A stretch of 64,000 bases of DNA from Acidobacteriota bacterium (GTDB lineage Bacteria; Acidobacteriota; Holophagae; Acanthopleuribacterales; Acanthopleuribacteraceae): NCBI GenBank assembly GCA_020439745.1, contig JAGQSC010000021.1:248001-312000 (forward strand), in the 5' to 3' direction. Positions within the stretch are counted from its first letter, which is position 1, and every line of letters begins with the position of its first letter. The notes under the pieces are model-generated. The model was not told the origin of the DNA. It did not search any database and saw only the letters and a program-made list of their open reading frames with translations. Made by a program: the position numbers and the translations under genes. Shown here piece after piece: positions 9,990 through 18,890 of the stretch.

Positions 9990-10768
9990 CAGCGGTACTC
10001 GCGTTCAATAATCGATAGCATTTCCTGGGTAGGTCGGTCCAGTTCTGGTGGGGGAAACAAAATTGATACTTGGGTGAGATACTTCTTGGCGTGCTCGAAA
10101 TCTCGGTTCTTGAAGTAAGCATGACCAATCTTGAACAAAACCTGTGCATCGTTATTGAAGCCGGGTTCGGCCTTTAAGTAGTACTCCAGCGCTTTGTTGA
10201 ATTCTCCGTTCACCGCGTGGATTTCTGCGATCTGTAGATAGGCCCGAAAAAACTGAGGTTCCACTCTCACAGCCTGCTCAAAAGCGGCGACCGCCTGATC
10301 ATATTTCTCCTGGTTTAACAGACAGAGGCCCAGGTTGAAATACGCCAGTTGGGGCTGGCCATAACTACTATCCTGAATCACTTTCTTAAGGTACTGATAC
10401 GCCTGATCATAGTTTCCTTGTTCAATTTCGATGATCGCCATGTTGTTCAGGCTGTCGGTGGATTCGGGATTAATGGTCAACGCATTCTGAAATTCGGTGA
10501 GGGCTTCAGATGCTTGACCATTTAACATGTAGGCCAAGCCCAACCAATGGTGGTATCGGAAATTATGGTCGTCAATCTCGATGGCCCGCTTAATGTAATC
10601 GATAGCCTCGATGTAATTGTGATCGTTAATGTAGGCGCAGCCTACCTTGAAATTGTTCAGGGCAATTTCATAGGAGGCTTCCGCATCCGTTTGCGTCTTT
10701 GATTTCTTGTTCTGCGATTGACAACCAAGCATTGCCAGTATCATCACAACAACTATCCAAAGACGCAT
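9989..10768 (-). CDS. TPR-repeat lipoprotein, PilF/PilW-like
   Basis: A 259-residue protein with a lipoprotein signal peptide: a hydrophobic stretch and lipobox LAMLGC with Cys16. The rest is about six tetratricopeptide repeats (for example YHHWLGLAYMLNGQASEALTE and AYFNLGLCLLNQEKYDQAV). PilF/PilW lipoproteins of this build assist secretin or pilotin assembly of type IV pili, but many TPR lipoproteins have other partners, so the specific role is open. It is the first gene of the operon leading to ftsY, with a plausible sigma-70 promoter just upstream. Confidence 0.8.
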   Translation of the reverse strand: MRLWIVVVMILAMLGCQSQNKKSKTQTDAEASYEIALNNFKVGCAYINDHNYIEAIDYIKRAIEIDDHNFRYHHWLGLAYMLNGQASEALTEFQNALTINPESTDSLNNMAIIEIEQGNYDQAYQYLKKVIQDSSYGQPQLAYFNLGLCLLNQEKYDQAVAAFEQAVRVEPQFFRAYLQIAEIHAVNGEFNKALEYYLKAEPGFNNDAQVLFKIGHAYFKNRDFEHAKKYLTQVSILFPPPELDRPTQEMLSIIEREYR

Positions 10769-10800
10769 GGTTCACCTCAAAATGTGGAATCGTCGACGTG

Positions 10801-10829
10801 AGTTTACCATTTTATGAGGTGCCACTCAA
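10801..10829 (-). promoter_or_regulatory. Likely sigma-70 promoter of the TPR lipoprotein-ftsY operon
   Basis: On the minus strand TTGAGT (10829-10824) is followed after 17 bases by TAAACT (10806-10801). Transcription would start about 25 bases upstream of the lipoprotein start codon. Confidence 0.5.
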
Positions 10830-10842
10830 AGCAGCGTAACGA

Positions 10843-12573
10843 TCAGGTTGTGTCCATTCTACCGGCATAAAAAGCTTCAGCCAAAGCCCGTACCACATCG
10901 GGGTCAAAACGTTTGCCTGCCAACTCTTGCAGGCGATTAACTGCCTGATCGTGGCTCATGGCAATCTGATAGGGACGGTTGGTAGTCATGGCATCGAAAG
11001 CATCGGCCACGGCCACAATTCGCGCTTGCAGTGGGATGGCCAAGCCCTTCAGTCCTTTGGGGTAACCTTTGCCATCCCAATTCTCGTGATGGAACTGCAT
11101 GCCATCTGTGATCTCGCGAAGCTCATCGATGGTTCCGAGTATCGCCATGCCCTTGTCGGGGTGTTTTTTCATGATGTTGTATTCGGCGGCGGTGAGGGGC
11201 GCAGGCTTCTTGAGGATCTTGTCGTCGATGCCAATTTTCCCGACATCGTGGAGCAGTGCCGAAAGGGTTGTTTTCTCTAGATCCTCGTCACCTTGACCCA
11301 TCTCTTTGGCGATGACGCCCGCGTAGCGGCTCACCCGTTGTGAATGACCTTTCGTGTAGGGATCTTTGGCATCAATGGCGTTGACCAAAGCCTGCAATGC
11401 GCGCATGAAGGTCTCTTTGTTCTTCTGTGCTGCATTTTGGATCTGCGTCAGGTAGGAGAGAATCGATTGCCGCATCTCTTCGAACGTCATCGACAGCTGG
11501 CCGAACTCGTTGGAGGCGTCAACGTGAATGATTTTGTTGAATTCTTTTTCGGAGATTTGACGACTTGCGCTCAGTAGTTGCGTTAATGGCCGCCGCATGG
11601 CAACCACCATCAACATACCCAAGAGTAGGGAAATGGCGAATGTACCAGCAATCCAGGCCGTCAATTGGCTTTGCATTTTGGCCACGGAAGCAAAAGCTAC
11701 ATCTTGGGGAATTTCTGCACTCACAAGCCAGGGTAATCGCTGACACACGGCATAGGTGCCCAGAAAATCAATATTACCCTTTTTCTGGTAAGCAATGACT
11801 TCGTGAACGCGGCCCTTGGTTTCCAGGTAATTGCGCACCAATGGGTGGAAGGTGAAATCGAGGCCAGGAGTCAACTTCAGTTCAGTCGCTTGTGAATGAG
11901 CGATTAGGTAGCCTCGATCATCACATAAGAACACATGGTGCCTGGCGGAAGTCTGATCAAGCACATTCTGCAGCAGGGCGCCCAGGGAAATGACGGCACT
12001 AATGGCAGCTACATGGGTGCCTCCGGCATCCGTAACAGGGTCGGTGACCACGACAAACGGCGCAGGCTCCCCGGCCATGTGGATAATGGGTGAAAGTGCG
12101 GTCTGACCTTGAAACGCAGTCATGCTGCCCTGTCTGATGTAATCGCCGAAGTCTTCAGCGGTGATGCTTGGGTGTTGATGGTCGGTCATCTGTCTGCCCA
12201 ACCCATCAATGATGGAAATGGCCACAATTTCACGATTATCAGTCATGTACCGATTCAAAGAACCGTGGCTCAGGAAGAATCGATAAGCGCCTTCCAGCCC
12301 CGTCAATTGCATCGCGTTACCCGTCGCTTGAGAAAAGTTGGCTACCTTGGTCAAGTAGTTTTCAAAGGTCTCGTCAACGCTTAATGAAATACGGTCTACC
12401 ATCAGTTGTTGCGTTTGCTCTTCAGATGTACGCAAGCCCTGGTAACTCTGTTGGATGTTGAGATAAGCCGCGGTATAAGCGATCCCGAGCAGGACCGTGA
12501 GCAAAGCAAACAGGCTAATGGCAATAGGCAGGTGGCGAAAGGGCCAGCTTAACAGGTCAAGTGCGCGTTCCAA
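10843..12573 (-). CDS. Membrane sensor with extracellular Cache-like domain, HAMP and HD-GYP phosphodiesterase
   Basis: The 576-residue protein has a membrane helix at about 15-40, a periplasmic double-Cache-like domain to about 300, a second helix at about 305-325, a HAMP linker and a C-terminal HD-GYP domain. The HD-GYP part keeps its metal ligands and signature (LLHDVGKIGI, MKKHPDKG, HHENWDGKGYP, VADAFDAMT), so it should hydrolyse cyclic di-GMP. The periplasmic domain probably senses a small molecule. It follows the adenylate cyclase gene by 6 bases, so the two form an operon joining cAMP and cyclic di-GMP signalling. Confidence 0.9.
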   Translation of the reverse strand: MERALDLLSWPFRHLPIAISLFALLTVLLGIAYTAAYLNIQQSYQGLRTSEEQTQQLMVDRISLSVDETFENYLTKVANFSQATGNAMQLTGLEGAYRFFLSHGSLNRYMTDNREIVAISIIDGLGRQMTDHQHPSITAEDFGDYIRQGSMTAFQGQTALSPIIHMAGEPAPFVVVTDPVTDAGGTHVAAISAVISLGALLQNVLDQTSARHHVFLCDDRGYLIAHSQATELKLTPGLDFTFHPLVRNYLETKGRVHEVIAYQKKGNIDFLGTYAVCQRLPWLVSAEIPQDVAFASVAKMQSQLTAWIAGTFAISLLLGMLMVVAMRRPLTQLLSASRQISEKEFNKIIHVDASNEFGQLSMTFEEMRQSILSYLTQIQNAAQKNKETFMRALQALVNAIDAKDPYTKGHSQRVSRYAGVIAKEMGQGDEDLEKTTLSALLHDVGKIGIDDKILKKPAPLTAAEYNIMKKHPDKGMAILGTIDELREITDGMQFHHENWDGKGYPKGLKGLAIPLQARIVAVADAFDAMTTNRPYQIAMSHDQAVNRLQELAGKRFDPDVVRALAEAFYAGRMDTT

Positions 12574-12579
12574 AAGCTG

Positions 12580-14184
12580 CTACTTTTTTGAAAGAACGCG
12601 ATAGACGTGTGTCTCTTCGATCATGCCCTTGAGGCGCATGGGACCCAGATCCTCGAAGATGAATTGACCTTGAAGGCGGTTGTATGTCTCGGCACCGACG
12701 CAGACCTGATTGGGCTTGCATGCCATCGATTCAATGCGTGAGGCCACGTTCACCGTATTGCCGAGTACGGTGTACTCCATCCGTTTTAGTGAGCCGATAT
12801 CGCCGGCTACTGCCCGGCCTGAATTGATGCCAATACGAATGGAGAACTTCTCATCGTTAGACCGTCGTTGGTTGATCAATTCTAGGCGTTCGATCATCTC
12901 TAAAGCGGTTTTCACAGCGCGGGCCGGATGGTCTTTCATACGCGTGGGCGCGCCGAAAATGGCCATGATGGCATCGCCAATATATTTATCCAGCGTGCCT
13001 TCAAAGTTGAAGATGATGTCGGTCATTTCGGAAAAATAGTCGTTGAGTAATAATGCGACCCGGCTAGCCGACATCCGTTCTGACATAGACGTGAATCCCA
13101 CAATATCGGTGAACAAAACAGTCACATCACGTTCCTGAACTGTGAGCGTGAATTCGTTCGACGCGGCCGCGTCGGTGGTATTAATGATGCGGTTCACGAT
13201 GGCAGGAGAATGGTAGCGTTCCAGGCGGTGTCGGATACGGCTCTCGCGTTGGACCTTCTCGCCCAATTGAGCCTGTTCGATGCCCACGGCAGCGAAATTG
13301 GCCATAGCGGCCAACAGATCCAGGTCCGAGGCCCCGAATACAGCGGCAGATGTGGGTGAATCCAGGTAAATAATGCCAATCGCCTTTTCTTTGTGGAATA
13401 AAGGTACGCACATGGCCGATTTTATGCCCAGAAATCGGATCGATTCCCCCGCCGAAAAACGCGGATCCACCTGAGCATCTGTGGTGAGAATCGCCACGTC
13501 TTCCAAGAAGACTTTTTCCGCGATGGTTTTGGAAATCTCGATGTTGTCGGCCTTCTTGGGGTCGCGATGCTTAATCACGCGCGGTTCCAGTTGGTTGAGC
13601 TCGTTGGCCAACATCAAGAATCCGCGGTCGGCAGGTAGGTGCTCAAAAATAAGATCCATCACCCTCTGGATGATCTCTGTGAGCGACTTTACAGCGATTA
13701 ACGCTTTGGCCACTTCAATCAGGACGGTCATGATCTTGCGTGAACGGTCATCCGATGTGGCCGTGGGCATCACTTGTTGGTTTTCGTATTGGGCAATGAT
13801 GTCCTTGAGTTCGTTGACTCTTCTGATGATGGTGCCCGCTTCTTCGTAAAGGCCTTTGTCTTCTGAAAGTACGACCCGCTGTTCGCCAGTGCCATCCGCA
13901 ACAGGGGCAAACTTGATGTCGTAGTCGCCTAGTTGAATCAGGTCACCGGCTTCCAAGTTCACCGTCTTGATATAGATTCCGTTGACTCGAGTACCGTTCT
14001 TGGAACTCAGATCTTCCAGTGAAAAGGTGTGCCCATTGGCCGTCAGCTTACAGTGGTGTCTTGAAATACCGGCTTGTGTAAGCACAAGGTCACAGTCAGG
14101 TGCTCGACCAAACACCAGCTCAGCATCGGTAACTTCGACTCGTTTGTCGATGCCATTTTCCTGGTATTGGAGGATATATGGCAT
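12580..14184 (-). CDS. FHA-GAF class III adenylate cyclase
   Basis: The 534-residue cytoplasmic protein has an FHA domain (about 20-95; VFGRAPDCDLVL, ISRHHCKL, SSKNGTRVNG), a GAF domain (about 150-310) and a class III cyclase domain (350-530). The cyclase motifs look active: metal site VLFTDIVGFTSM, GTLDKYIGDAIMAIFG with the Lys typical of adenylate cyclases, and YTVLGNTVNVASRIE with the Asn and Arg of the transition-state site. The FHA domain suggests control by phosphorylated partners, and the GAF domain by a small ligand. It starts with ATG preceded by GAGAGG and shares an operon with the HD-GYP gene. Confidence 0.92.
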   Translation of the reverse strand: MPYILQYQENGIDKRVEVTDAELVFGRAPDCDLVLTQAGISRHHCKLTANGHTFSLEDLSSKNGTRVNGIYIKTVNLEAGDLIQLGDYDIKFAPVADGTGEQRVVLSEDKGLYEEAGTIIRRVNELKDIIAQYENQQVMPTATSDDRSRKIMTVLIEVAKALIAVKSLTEIIQRVMDLIFEHLPADRGFLMLANELNQLEPRVIKHRDPKKADNIEISKTIAEKVFLEDVAILTTDAQVDPRFSAGESIRFLGIKSAMCVPLFHKEKAIGIIYLDSPTSAAVFGASDLDLLAAMANFAAVGIEQAQLGEKVQRESRIRHRLERYHSPAIVNRIINTTDAAASNEFTLTVQERDVTVLFTDIVGFTSMSERMSASRVALLLNDYFSEMTDIIFNFEGTLDKYIGDAIMAIFGAPTRMKDHPARAVKTALEMIERLELINQRRSNDEKFSIRIGINSGRAVAGDIGSLKRMEYTVLGNTVNVASRIESMACKPNQVCVGAETYNRLQGQFIFEDLGPMRLKGMIEETHVYRVLSKK

Positions 14185-14213
14185 TAATAATGACCTCTCG
14201 CGAATTCCGATTC

Positions 14214-14243
14214 ATGCTATCACAAATGGTAAAAACATGTCAG
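14214..14243 (-). promoter_or_regulatory. Possible promoter of the cyclase/HD-GYP operon
   Basis: On the minus strand CTGACA (14243-14238), an 18-base spacer and TAGCAT (14219-14214) stand about 30 bases before the cyclase start codon. Confidence 0.4.
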
Positions 14244-14279
14244 GCTGCGAACATCGCGCGCCTCGGGAGCTAAAAGACT

Positions 14280-15152
14280 ATGGGAAATGAGCCTATTGAG
14301 AGGCTATGGCAACAGTGGGGCGATTTGCTTATGTGTGTGGCATGTGCTGCACCGCTGCAGCGAACCTGGTTAGGTTCTTCATGCGGTGCATGTGGCCATC
14401 CCATGCCAACTCGTGGATCAGCCATCGTTCAATTGGCAGACACTGAAGCGGTAGCAACACTGCTGGATTCGGCCGACGCACAGGCTATGGATCAAGGCTA
14501 CCGTACGCCGAGTCCATGGAAATCACGGATTCGTAAAGTCATCACCTCTGAGTATTTTCCAGGTCGTGCCTGGCGCGAAGCCCGTGCATCGGTTTTGGCC
14601 GCACAACGATTGCTGGTGATCGGCAGTGGGACCACCCAATATCCCCGCGCCATTCACTTAGATCTCGATGATTATCCTGGCGTGGACCTCGTGGCTGACG
14701 CCCATCGACTGCCGCTGATCACGGATGGTTTGGATGCGGTCATGGCCGAAGTGGTACTGGAGCACGTCGCACGACCCGACCAAGTGATAGCCGAGGTCTA
14801 TCGCGTCCTAAAACCTGGCGGTTCGTGCTTTTTTACCGTGCCTTTTCTATTTCCTTATCACGGTCATCCGCGGGACTACCGCCGCTGGAGTCCGGATGGG
14901 ATTCGTCAGGATTTTGATAAATTCTCGTCGCTGAGCTGTGGCATTCATGCAGGCCCCTGTTCAGCCATGGTGAACCTGCTGACGGAACAGGTCTATGTGA
15001 TGAGCGGCTGCCGGTTCCCGCGCGGTTATACGGCGATCAAGGGGTTGGCAACCTGTGTACTGTTTCCATTGAAGTTCCTGGATGTTTTGGTCACAAGATT
15101 TCCAGAAGCCCACCGCATGGCCTCAACGCTCTACGTCCATGCGGTGAAGTAG
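14280..15152 (+). CDS. SAM-dependent methyltransferase with N-terminal zinc ribbon
   Basis: The 290-residue protein opens with four cysteines in CxxC pairs (Cys19, 22, 35, 38), a probable zinc ribbon. A class I methyltransferase core follows: LLVIGSG for the SAM loop, HLDLD, DGLDAVMAEVVLEHV and VYRVLKPGGSCFFTVPF. This arrangement recalls RNA methyltransferases such as RlmA as well as small-molecule methyltransferases, so the substrate is unknown. It starts with ATG behind GGGAG and diverges from the cyclase operon. Confidence 0.8.
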   Translation: MGNEPIERLWQQWGDLLMCVACAAPLQRTWLGSSCGACGHPMPTRGSAIVQLADTEAVATLLDSADAQAMDQGYRTPSPWKSRIRKVITSEYFPGRAWREARASVLAAQRLLVIGSGTTQYPRAIHLDLDDYPGVDLVADAHRLPLITDGLDAVMAEVVLEHVARPDQVIAEVYRVLKPGGSCFFTVPFLFPYHGHPRDYRRWSPDGIRQDFDKFSSLSCGIHAGPCSAMVNLLTEQVYVMSGCRFPRGYTAIKGLATCVLFPLKFLDVLVTRFPEAHRMASTLYVHAVK

Positions 15153-15232
15153 CATGCGCATGGAACGTCTCATCACGATTCAGATTGCAGGCTTTTGGTC
15201 GTACTTCAGCGGAACCGTCCTTGTGGCTGTGA

Positions 15233-15261
15233 CCCGGTTCAACCCTGCGGATTGAACCGGG
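15233..15261. terminator. Perfect hairpin between convergent genes, probable bidirectional terminator
   Basis: A 10-bp perfect stem (CCCGGTTCAA / TTGAACCGGG) with a 9-base loop lies between the methyltransferase gene and the convergent NTF2-like gene. No clear T run follows on either side, so it may act together with other factors or protect transcript ends. Confidence 0.6.
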
Positions 15262-15269
15262 CATTGCGT

Positions 15270-15734
15270 TCAATTCGTAGACGTTTGCGATGTTCCGGAA
15301 CCTCCCATAACCGGTGAATAATGGGCTGCTCGTGTTTTCCACTTCCCGTCTTCTTTCACAAACACTTCCGTCACTCGGGTTAGATAGTGAGACACGTGGG
15401 TGCCACCCTTTGGTGTCATGCTGCCTTCTGAGTAGTACATGGCAACGGCGGCCTGTCCTTCCACCAAGGTAATCACCTGAATGTGTTTGGGTACCAAACT
15501 GAATTGGTCCCAACTCGCGCCTTCCGGATCGTTCTCAACTTGATGGATCAAGCCTCCACTGGACCAAAACTCCAGAGATCCGTGCTTGGAAATTTCGTCG
15601 CCCATGCCCTTCAAGTGTTCCAGGGTGTATGCGTTGCTGTCCATAATCGTTTTGATGATTTCTTGTTCCGTGGTTTGACCCCACACCACCAGACCCATGC
15701 TGCACCACACTATGGTTAGAAATACTTTCAACAT
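15270..15734 (-). CDS. Secreted NTF2/SnoaL-like (DUF4440-type) protein
   Basis: A 154-residue protein with a signal peptide (MLKVFLTIVWCSMGLVVWG) and a cone-shaped NTF2-like domain, judged from the pattern LEHLKGMGDEI, VITLVEGQAAVAMYYSEG and TRVTEVFVKEDGKWKTRAAH. Such proteins bind small ligands or act as minor hydrolases; no catalytic residues can be assigned. I chose the ATG at 15734 because GGAGGAG lies just upstream and the signal peptide begins there. A longer in-frame extension to 15827 is unlikely to be translated. Confidence 0.75.
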   Translation of the reverse strand: MLKVFLTIVWCSMGLVVWGQTTEQEIIKTIMDSNAYTLEHLKGMGDEISKHGSLEFWSSGGLIHQVENDPEGASWDQFSLVPKHIQVITLVEGQAAVAMYYSEGSMTPKGGTHVSHYLTRVTEVFVKEDGKWKTRAAHYSPVMGGSGTSQTSTN

Positions 15735-15910
15735 TTGACTCCTCCGATGACTGAATTGGACTCGTTCACTTGAGATGCACCACGAATGCGCTGCGTGCAG
15801 AATGCACCAGCTAACGTCATGTAACAAATTGCATTTTCAAGGTTTAGAGCCGTTCACAATATCGGTCGCACGCGAACAGAAATCAAGTTGATTGAACGAT
15901 GGATGCGGGA

Positions 15911-16843
15911 TCATGGTGCGTGTTCGGCCAGAAATCGCTCTGCTTCCAAGGCGGCCATACAGCCAGTCCCAGCTGCCGTTACGGCTTGGCGGTACACGGC
16001 ATCCTGAACATCACCGCATGCAAACACGCCTTTAACACCCGTTGCAGTGGAGTCGGCCGCTGTTTGGATGTAACCCTGAGCATTGAGTGTGAGTTGATTC
16101 ACAAAGAGCTCGCTGTTGGGACGATGGCCAATGGCCACAAACAAGCCTTCAATGGGCATTTCGCGTCGCTCCTGGGTCTGTGTGTCCTCCAGCGTGAGAC
16201 CCGTGATGCCTGTGTCGGCCGATCCTTGGATGTTCGCCACAACCGTGTTCCAAATGAATTCGATCTTGGGGTGTTTCAGTGCGCGCTGCTGCATGATCTG
16301 AGAGGCACGCAATTCGCCTCGACGATGAATGACCGAAACCTTGCTGGCAAATTTGGTCAAGAACAAGGCTTCTTCAAGAGCCGTGTCACCACCGCCAACG
16401 ACGGCTACCTGCTTGTTGCGAAAAAAGAAGCCATCGCAAGTCGCACAAGCCGAAACACCGTAGCCCATCAACTGTTTTTCGCTGTCCAGACCCAATAGTT
16501 TGGCTGATGCGCCGGTTGCAATGATCAAAGCATTGGCGGTGAATTCACGCTCTTCCACCCTGACATAGAAGGGGTACTGACTGATATCCACCGCGTCAAC
16601 ATGTGCATATTCACATTCGGCACCGAATCGGGTGGCTTGTTTGCGGAATAGATCCATCAGATCGGGCCCCATTATGCCATCCGGGAAGCCGGGGTAATTC
16701 TCTACGTCGGTGGTTATGGTTAATTGGCCACCAGGTTGTATGCCCTCAAAAACCAGTGGGTTAAGATCTGCTCGTGCAGCGTAAATAGCTGCCGTTAGGC
16801 CTGCGGGCCCGCTTCCAATAATGATCAATTCTCGGTGTTGCAT
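15911..16843 (-). CDS. trxB: Thioredoxin reductase TrxB
   Basis: TrxB passes electrons from NADPH through FAD to thioredoxin. The 310-residue protein has the FAD-binding [15 protein letters not shown], the redox-active pair CATC (Cys133, Cys136), the NADPH-binding [12 protein letters not shown] and the C-terminal FACGDVQD motif. All are intact and the length is normal. The start at 16843 is preceded by GGGAGG; upstream codons to 16993 are not part of the family. It stands alone, with a good promoter upstream. Confidence 0.96.
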   Translation of the reverse strand: MQHRELIIIGSGPAGLTAAIYAARADLNPLVFEGIQPGGQLTITTDVENYPGFPDGIMGPDLMDLFRKQATRFGAECEYAHVDAVDISQYPFYVRVEEREFTANALIIATGASAKLLGLDSEKQLMGYGVSACATCDGFFFRNKQVAVVGGGDTALEEALFLTKFASKVSVIHRRGELRASQIMQQRALKHPKIEFIWNTVVANIQGSADTGITGLTLEDTQTQERREMPIEGLFVAIGHRPNSELFVNQLTLNAQGYIQTAADSTATGVKGVFACGDVQDAVYRQAVTAAGTGCMAALEAERFLAEHAP

Positions 16844-16870
16844 GGTGCCTCCCATCTGGTTAGGGCGCCC

Positions 16871-16900
16871 ATTGTAATGAATAGCCGACCTGGGTTGCAA
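16871..16900 (-). promoter_or_regulatory. Likely sigma-70 promoter of trxB
   Basis: On the minus strand TTGCAA (16900-16895), an 18-base gap and TACAAT (16876-16871) lie shortly before the trxB ribosome-binding site. Confidence 0.5.
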
Positions 16901-17036
16901 CTGACAACCGCCCTCGTGATCACTCAGCGCCATCTCCCGAAGGGTGCAAGGTCTACTTATCGCTTGTGGTCTCGGCAGGTTTTGTGGAAACATCTGACGT
17001 CTGTTTTGCGTTCATGCAAAGAGTTTTGGAGGTTCT

Positions 17037-17462
17037 ATGCGCTGGTTAACTGCAGTTTTGGTTTTGGGCTTGTTGCAATGCGCGCCTAAATCAGATGTGG
17101 AGCTGTTTTCTGACGGTGACGTGCGAATAGACATTTCGGCAAATCCCAAGTTTGGCTACCGACCGCTACTGGTAGATTTCAGCGCCTATCTGGAAACCAA
17201 AGAAACGAGTGTGGAACGCGAAGTCTCCGAAGTGAAGTGGGTCGTCAAAGGCCCTCGCGGTTATGAACGTGAGATTGTTCAAGGTTCTTCTAACTTCCAA
17301 GATGAAGAAGACAACAAAGACGGCTTCTTTTACATGGAATACGAATTCAACATTGCGGGACGATATACCGTCCAGTTATTTGTGAACAAGGACGAATTTG
17401 TGTCGCGTCCGGTGTCCGTGAATGTGTTAGATCGACCCGACGAGTCACGTAAGCGATTTTAG
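17037..17462 (+). CDS. Lipoprotein with a PKD-like domain
   Basis: A 141-residue protein with a lipoprotein signal (VLGLLQC, Cys15). The mature part resembles a single PKD or immunoglobulin-like beta sandwich: an early GYRPLLVDFSAYL, then VKWVVKGPRG, and a late YEFNIAGRYTVQLFV, as in PKD domains that read 'Y.(Y/F)...G.Y.V.L.V'. GGAGG precedes the ATG. It lies just upstream of the MglA-like GTPase gene. A role in surface contact is a guess. Confidence 0.7.
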   Translation: MRWLTAVLVLGLLQCAPKSDVELFSDGDVRIDISANPKFGYRPLLVDFSAYLETKETSVEREVSEVKWVVKGPRGYEREIVQGSSNFQDEEDNKDGFFYMEYEFNIAGRYTVQLFVNKDEFVSRPVSVNVLDRPDESRKRF

Positions 17463-17508
17463 GATTTGTCAGGCTCTGAAAAGCCTTTGCATCCACTGCA
17501 TTGAGGCG

Positions 17509-17538
17509 TTGGTCCGTCCGTTTGGCCTGTGTTATTCT
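17509..17538 (+). promoter_or_regulatory. Possible promoter of the MglA-like GTPase gene
   Basis: TTGGTC (17509-17514) and TATTCT (17533-17538) are separated by 18 bases, about 30 bases before the GTPase start codon. A weak hairpin (AGGCT/AGCCT, 17471-17485) precedes it and might end the lipoprotein transcript. Confidence 0.4.
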
Positions 17539-17568
17539 TTAGCCTACCTGTCCTCACGGGAGCATTAA

Positions 17569-18885
17569 ATGGTCTTTTTCAATTACTCGACCATGCAGAT
17601 GGTGGCCAAAATTGTCTATTATGGTCCCGGTCTGTGCGGTAAGACCACCAACCTCAACCACATCTACGAAAAGACATCACCCAAATCTCGAGGTGAGATG
17701 GTTAGTCTCGCCACTGAAACGGACCGCACGTTGTTTTTTGACCTTTTACCTTTGGACGTGGGCTTGGTGGGTGGCTTCAAAACCAAGTTTCAGCTGTACA
17801 CGGTGCCCGGTCAGGTTTTCTACAACATGACGCGGAAATTGGTGCTTAAGGGTGTGGACGGCATCGTATTTGTCGCTGATTCACAGACGCCCATGTTGGA
17901 TGCCAACATCGAGAGTTTCGAGAACTTGAAGGACAACCTGGAGGATTTGGGTCTGGATTTCGATTCAATCCCCATGGTGTTTCAGTTCAATAAACGGGAC
18001 TTGCCCAACATTGTGCCTGTCCAGAAGATGAATACAGTACTCAACACCATCAATAAGTCGTATGTCGAAGCTTCGGCCCTTAACGGTGACGGCGTATTTG
18101 AGACGCTCAAAGAGATCTCACGTCAAACGCTGATCAAGTTGAAAACAAAAGTCATTGGCGATGAGTTGAAGCAAAGCAAGGCATCTGTGGAGTTCAAGGT
18201 TCAAGGGAGTAAGATCAAGAAGCAAATTGAAGAAGCTGGCGGCGACGTCAACGATTCGGACCGGGCTCTGGAAAAAACGGTTGTTGGTGAAGGAGAAAGA
18301 CCTGCGCCAATTCCCGTGGAAGAAAGCTTGCCCGGCCTCAATGCACCGGTTCCGGAGAACGTGAGTTTCGAGGACTACGAAGCGCCGATTACCGAAGACG
18401 AACCAGACCTTGACCAGTCTCTTTCATCAATCAACTTCGATATGATCGAACTGGATGAATTTGAAGATGAGATCGACAAGTTAGACCAGCCCGCATCGGT
18501 TGAGCTAGATGATGCTGAGACATTGGATGAAATCGATTTTGACGAGGAAGAACCCGCCAAAGAGATACCGACGTCGAATGATCCCCTGAAGTCGCTGGAT
18601 TCAATTGCTTCCAAGACCCTAACATCGAGCAGCGGGACGGGTGTGGTCAAGACACAGTCGGTGGACGCCTTACTGGGTGATTTGGTTTCTGGTGTGAGTA
18701 GCAAGAAAAAGAAAAAAGGGGATCGGTTCCAGGTGAAGGTGCCCCATTTTTCGCAAGCACAGGTGAACTGCATTTTCTTGGACGAAGCAGGCAACGTGGT
18801 TCACTCCAAACTGTACAAAGTGACGCCTGTTGACAGCGAAAACGGCCGCGAGATCAGGGTGACACTGGAGATTGAAGAGGCCTGA
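17569..18885 (+). CDS. MglA-like small GTPase with long C-terminal extension
   Basis: Residues 1-195 match the whole of MglA, the small Ras-like GTPase that sets cell polarity in Myxococcus: P-loop GPGLCGKTTN (19-28), switch motif YTVPGQVFYN and specificity motif FNKRD. MglA normally ends at about 195 residues. Here about 240 more follow: an acidic, disordered-looking linker (about 215-365) and a compact C-terminal beta-rich segment (about 375-438; FQVKVPHFSQAQVNCIFLD). The tail may tether the GTPase to a partner or act as an effector domain. The lolA gene follows after 5 bases. GTPase activity is expected; the role in motility is inferred. Confidence 0.88.
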   Translation: MVFFNYSTMQMVAKIVYYGPGLCGKTTNLNHIYEKTSPKSRGEMVSLATETDRTLFFDLLPLDVGLVGGFKTKFQLYTVPGQVFYNMTRKLVLKGVDGIVFVADSQTPMLDANIESFENLKDNLEDLGLDFDSIPMVFQFNKRDLPNIVPVQKMNTVLNTINKSYVEASALNGDGVFETLKEISRQTLIKLKTKVIGDELKQSKASVEFKVQGSKIKKQIEEAGGDVNDSDRALEKTVVGEGERPAPIPVEESLPGLNAPVPENVSFEDYEAPITEDEPDLDQSLSSINFDMIELDEFEDEIDKLDQPASVELDDAETLDEIDFDEEEPAKEIPTSNDPLKSLDSIASKTLTSSSGTGVVKTQSVDALLGDLVSGVSSKKKKKGDRFQVKVPHFSQAQVNCIFLDEAGNVVHSKLYKVTPVDSENGREIRVTLEIEEA

Positions 18886-18890
18886 CCGCG

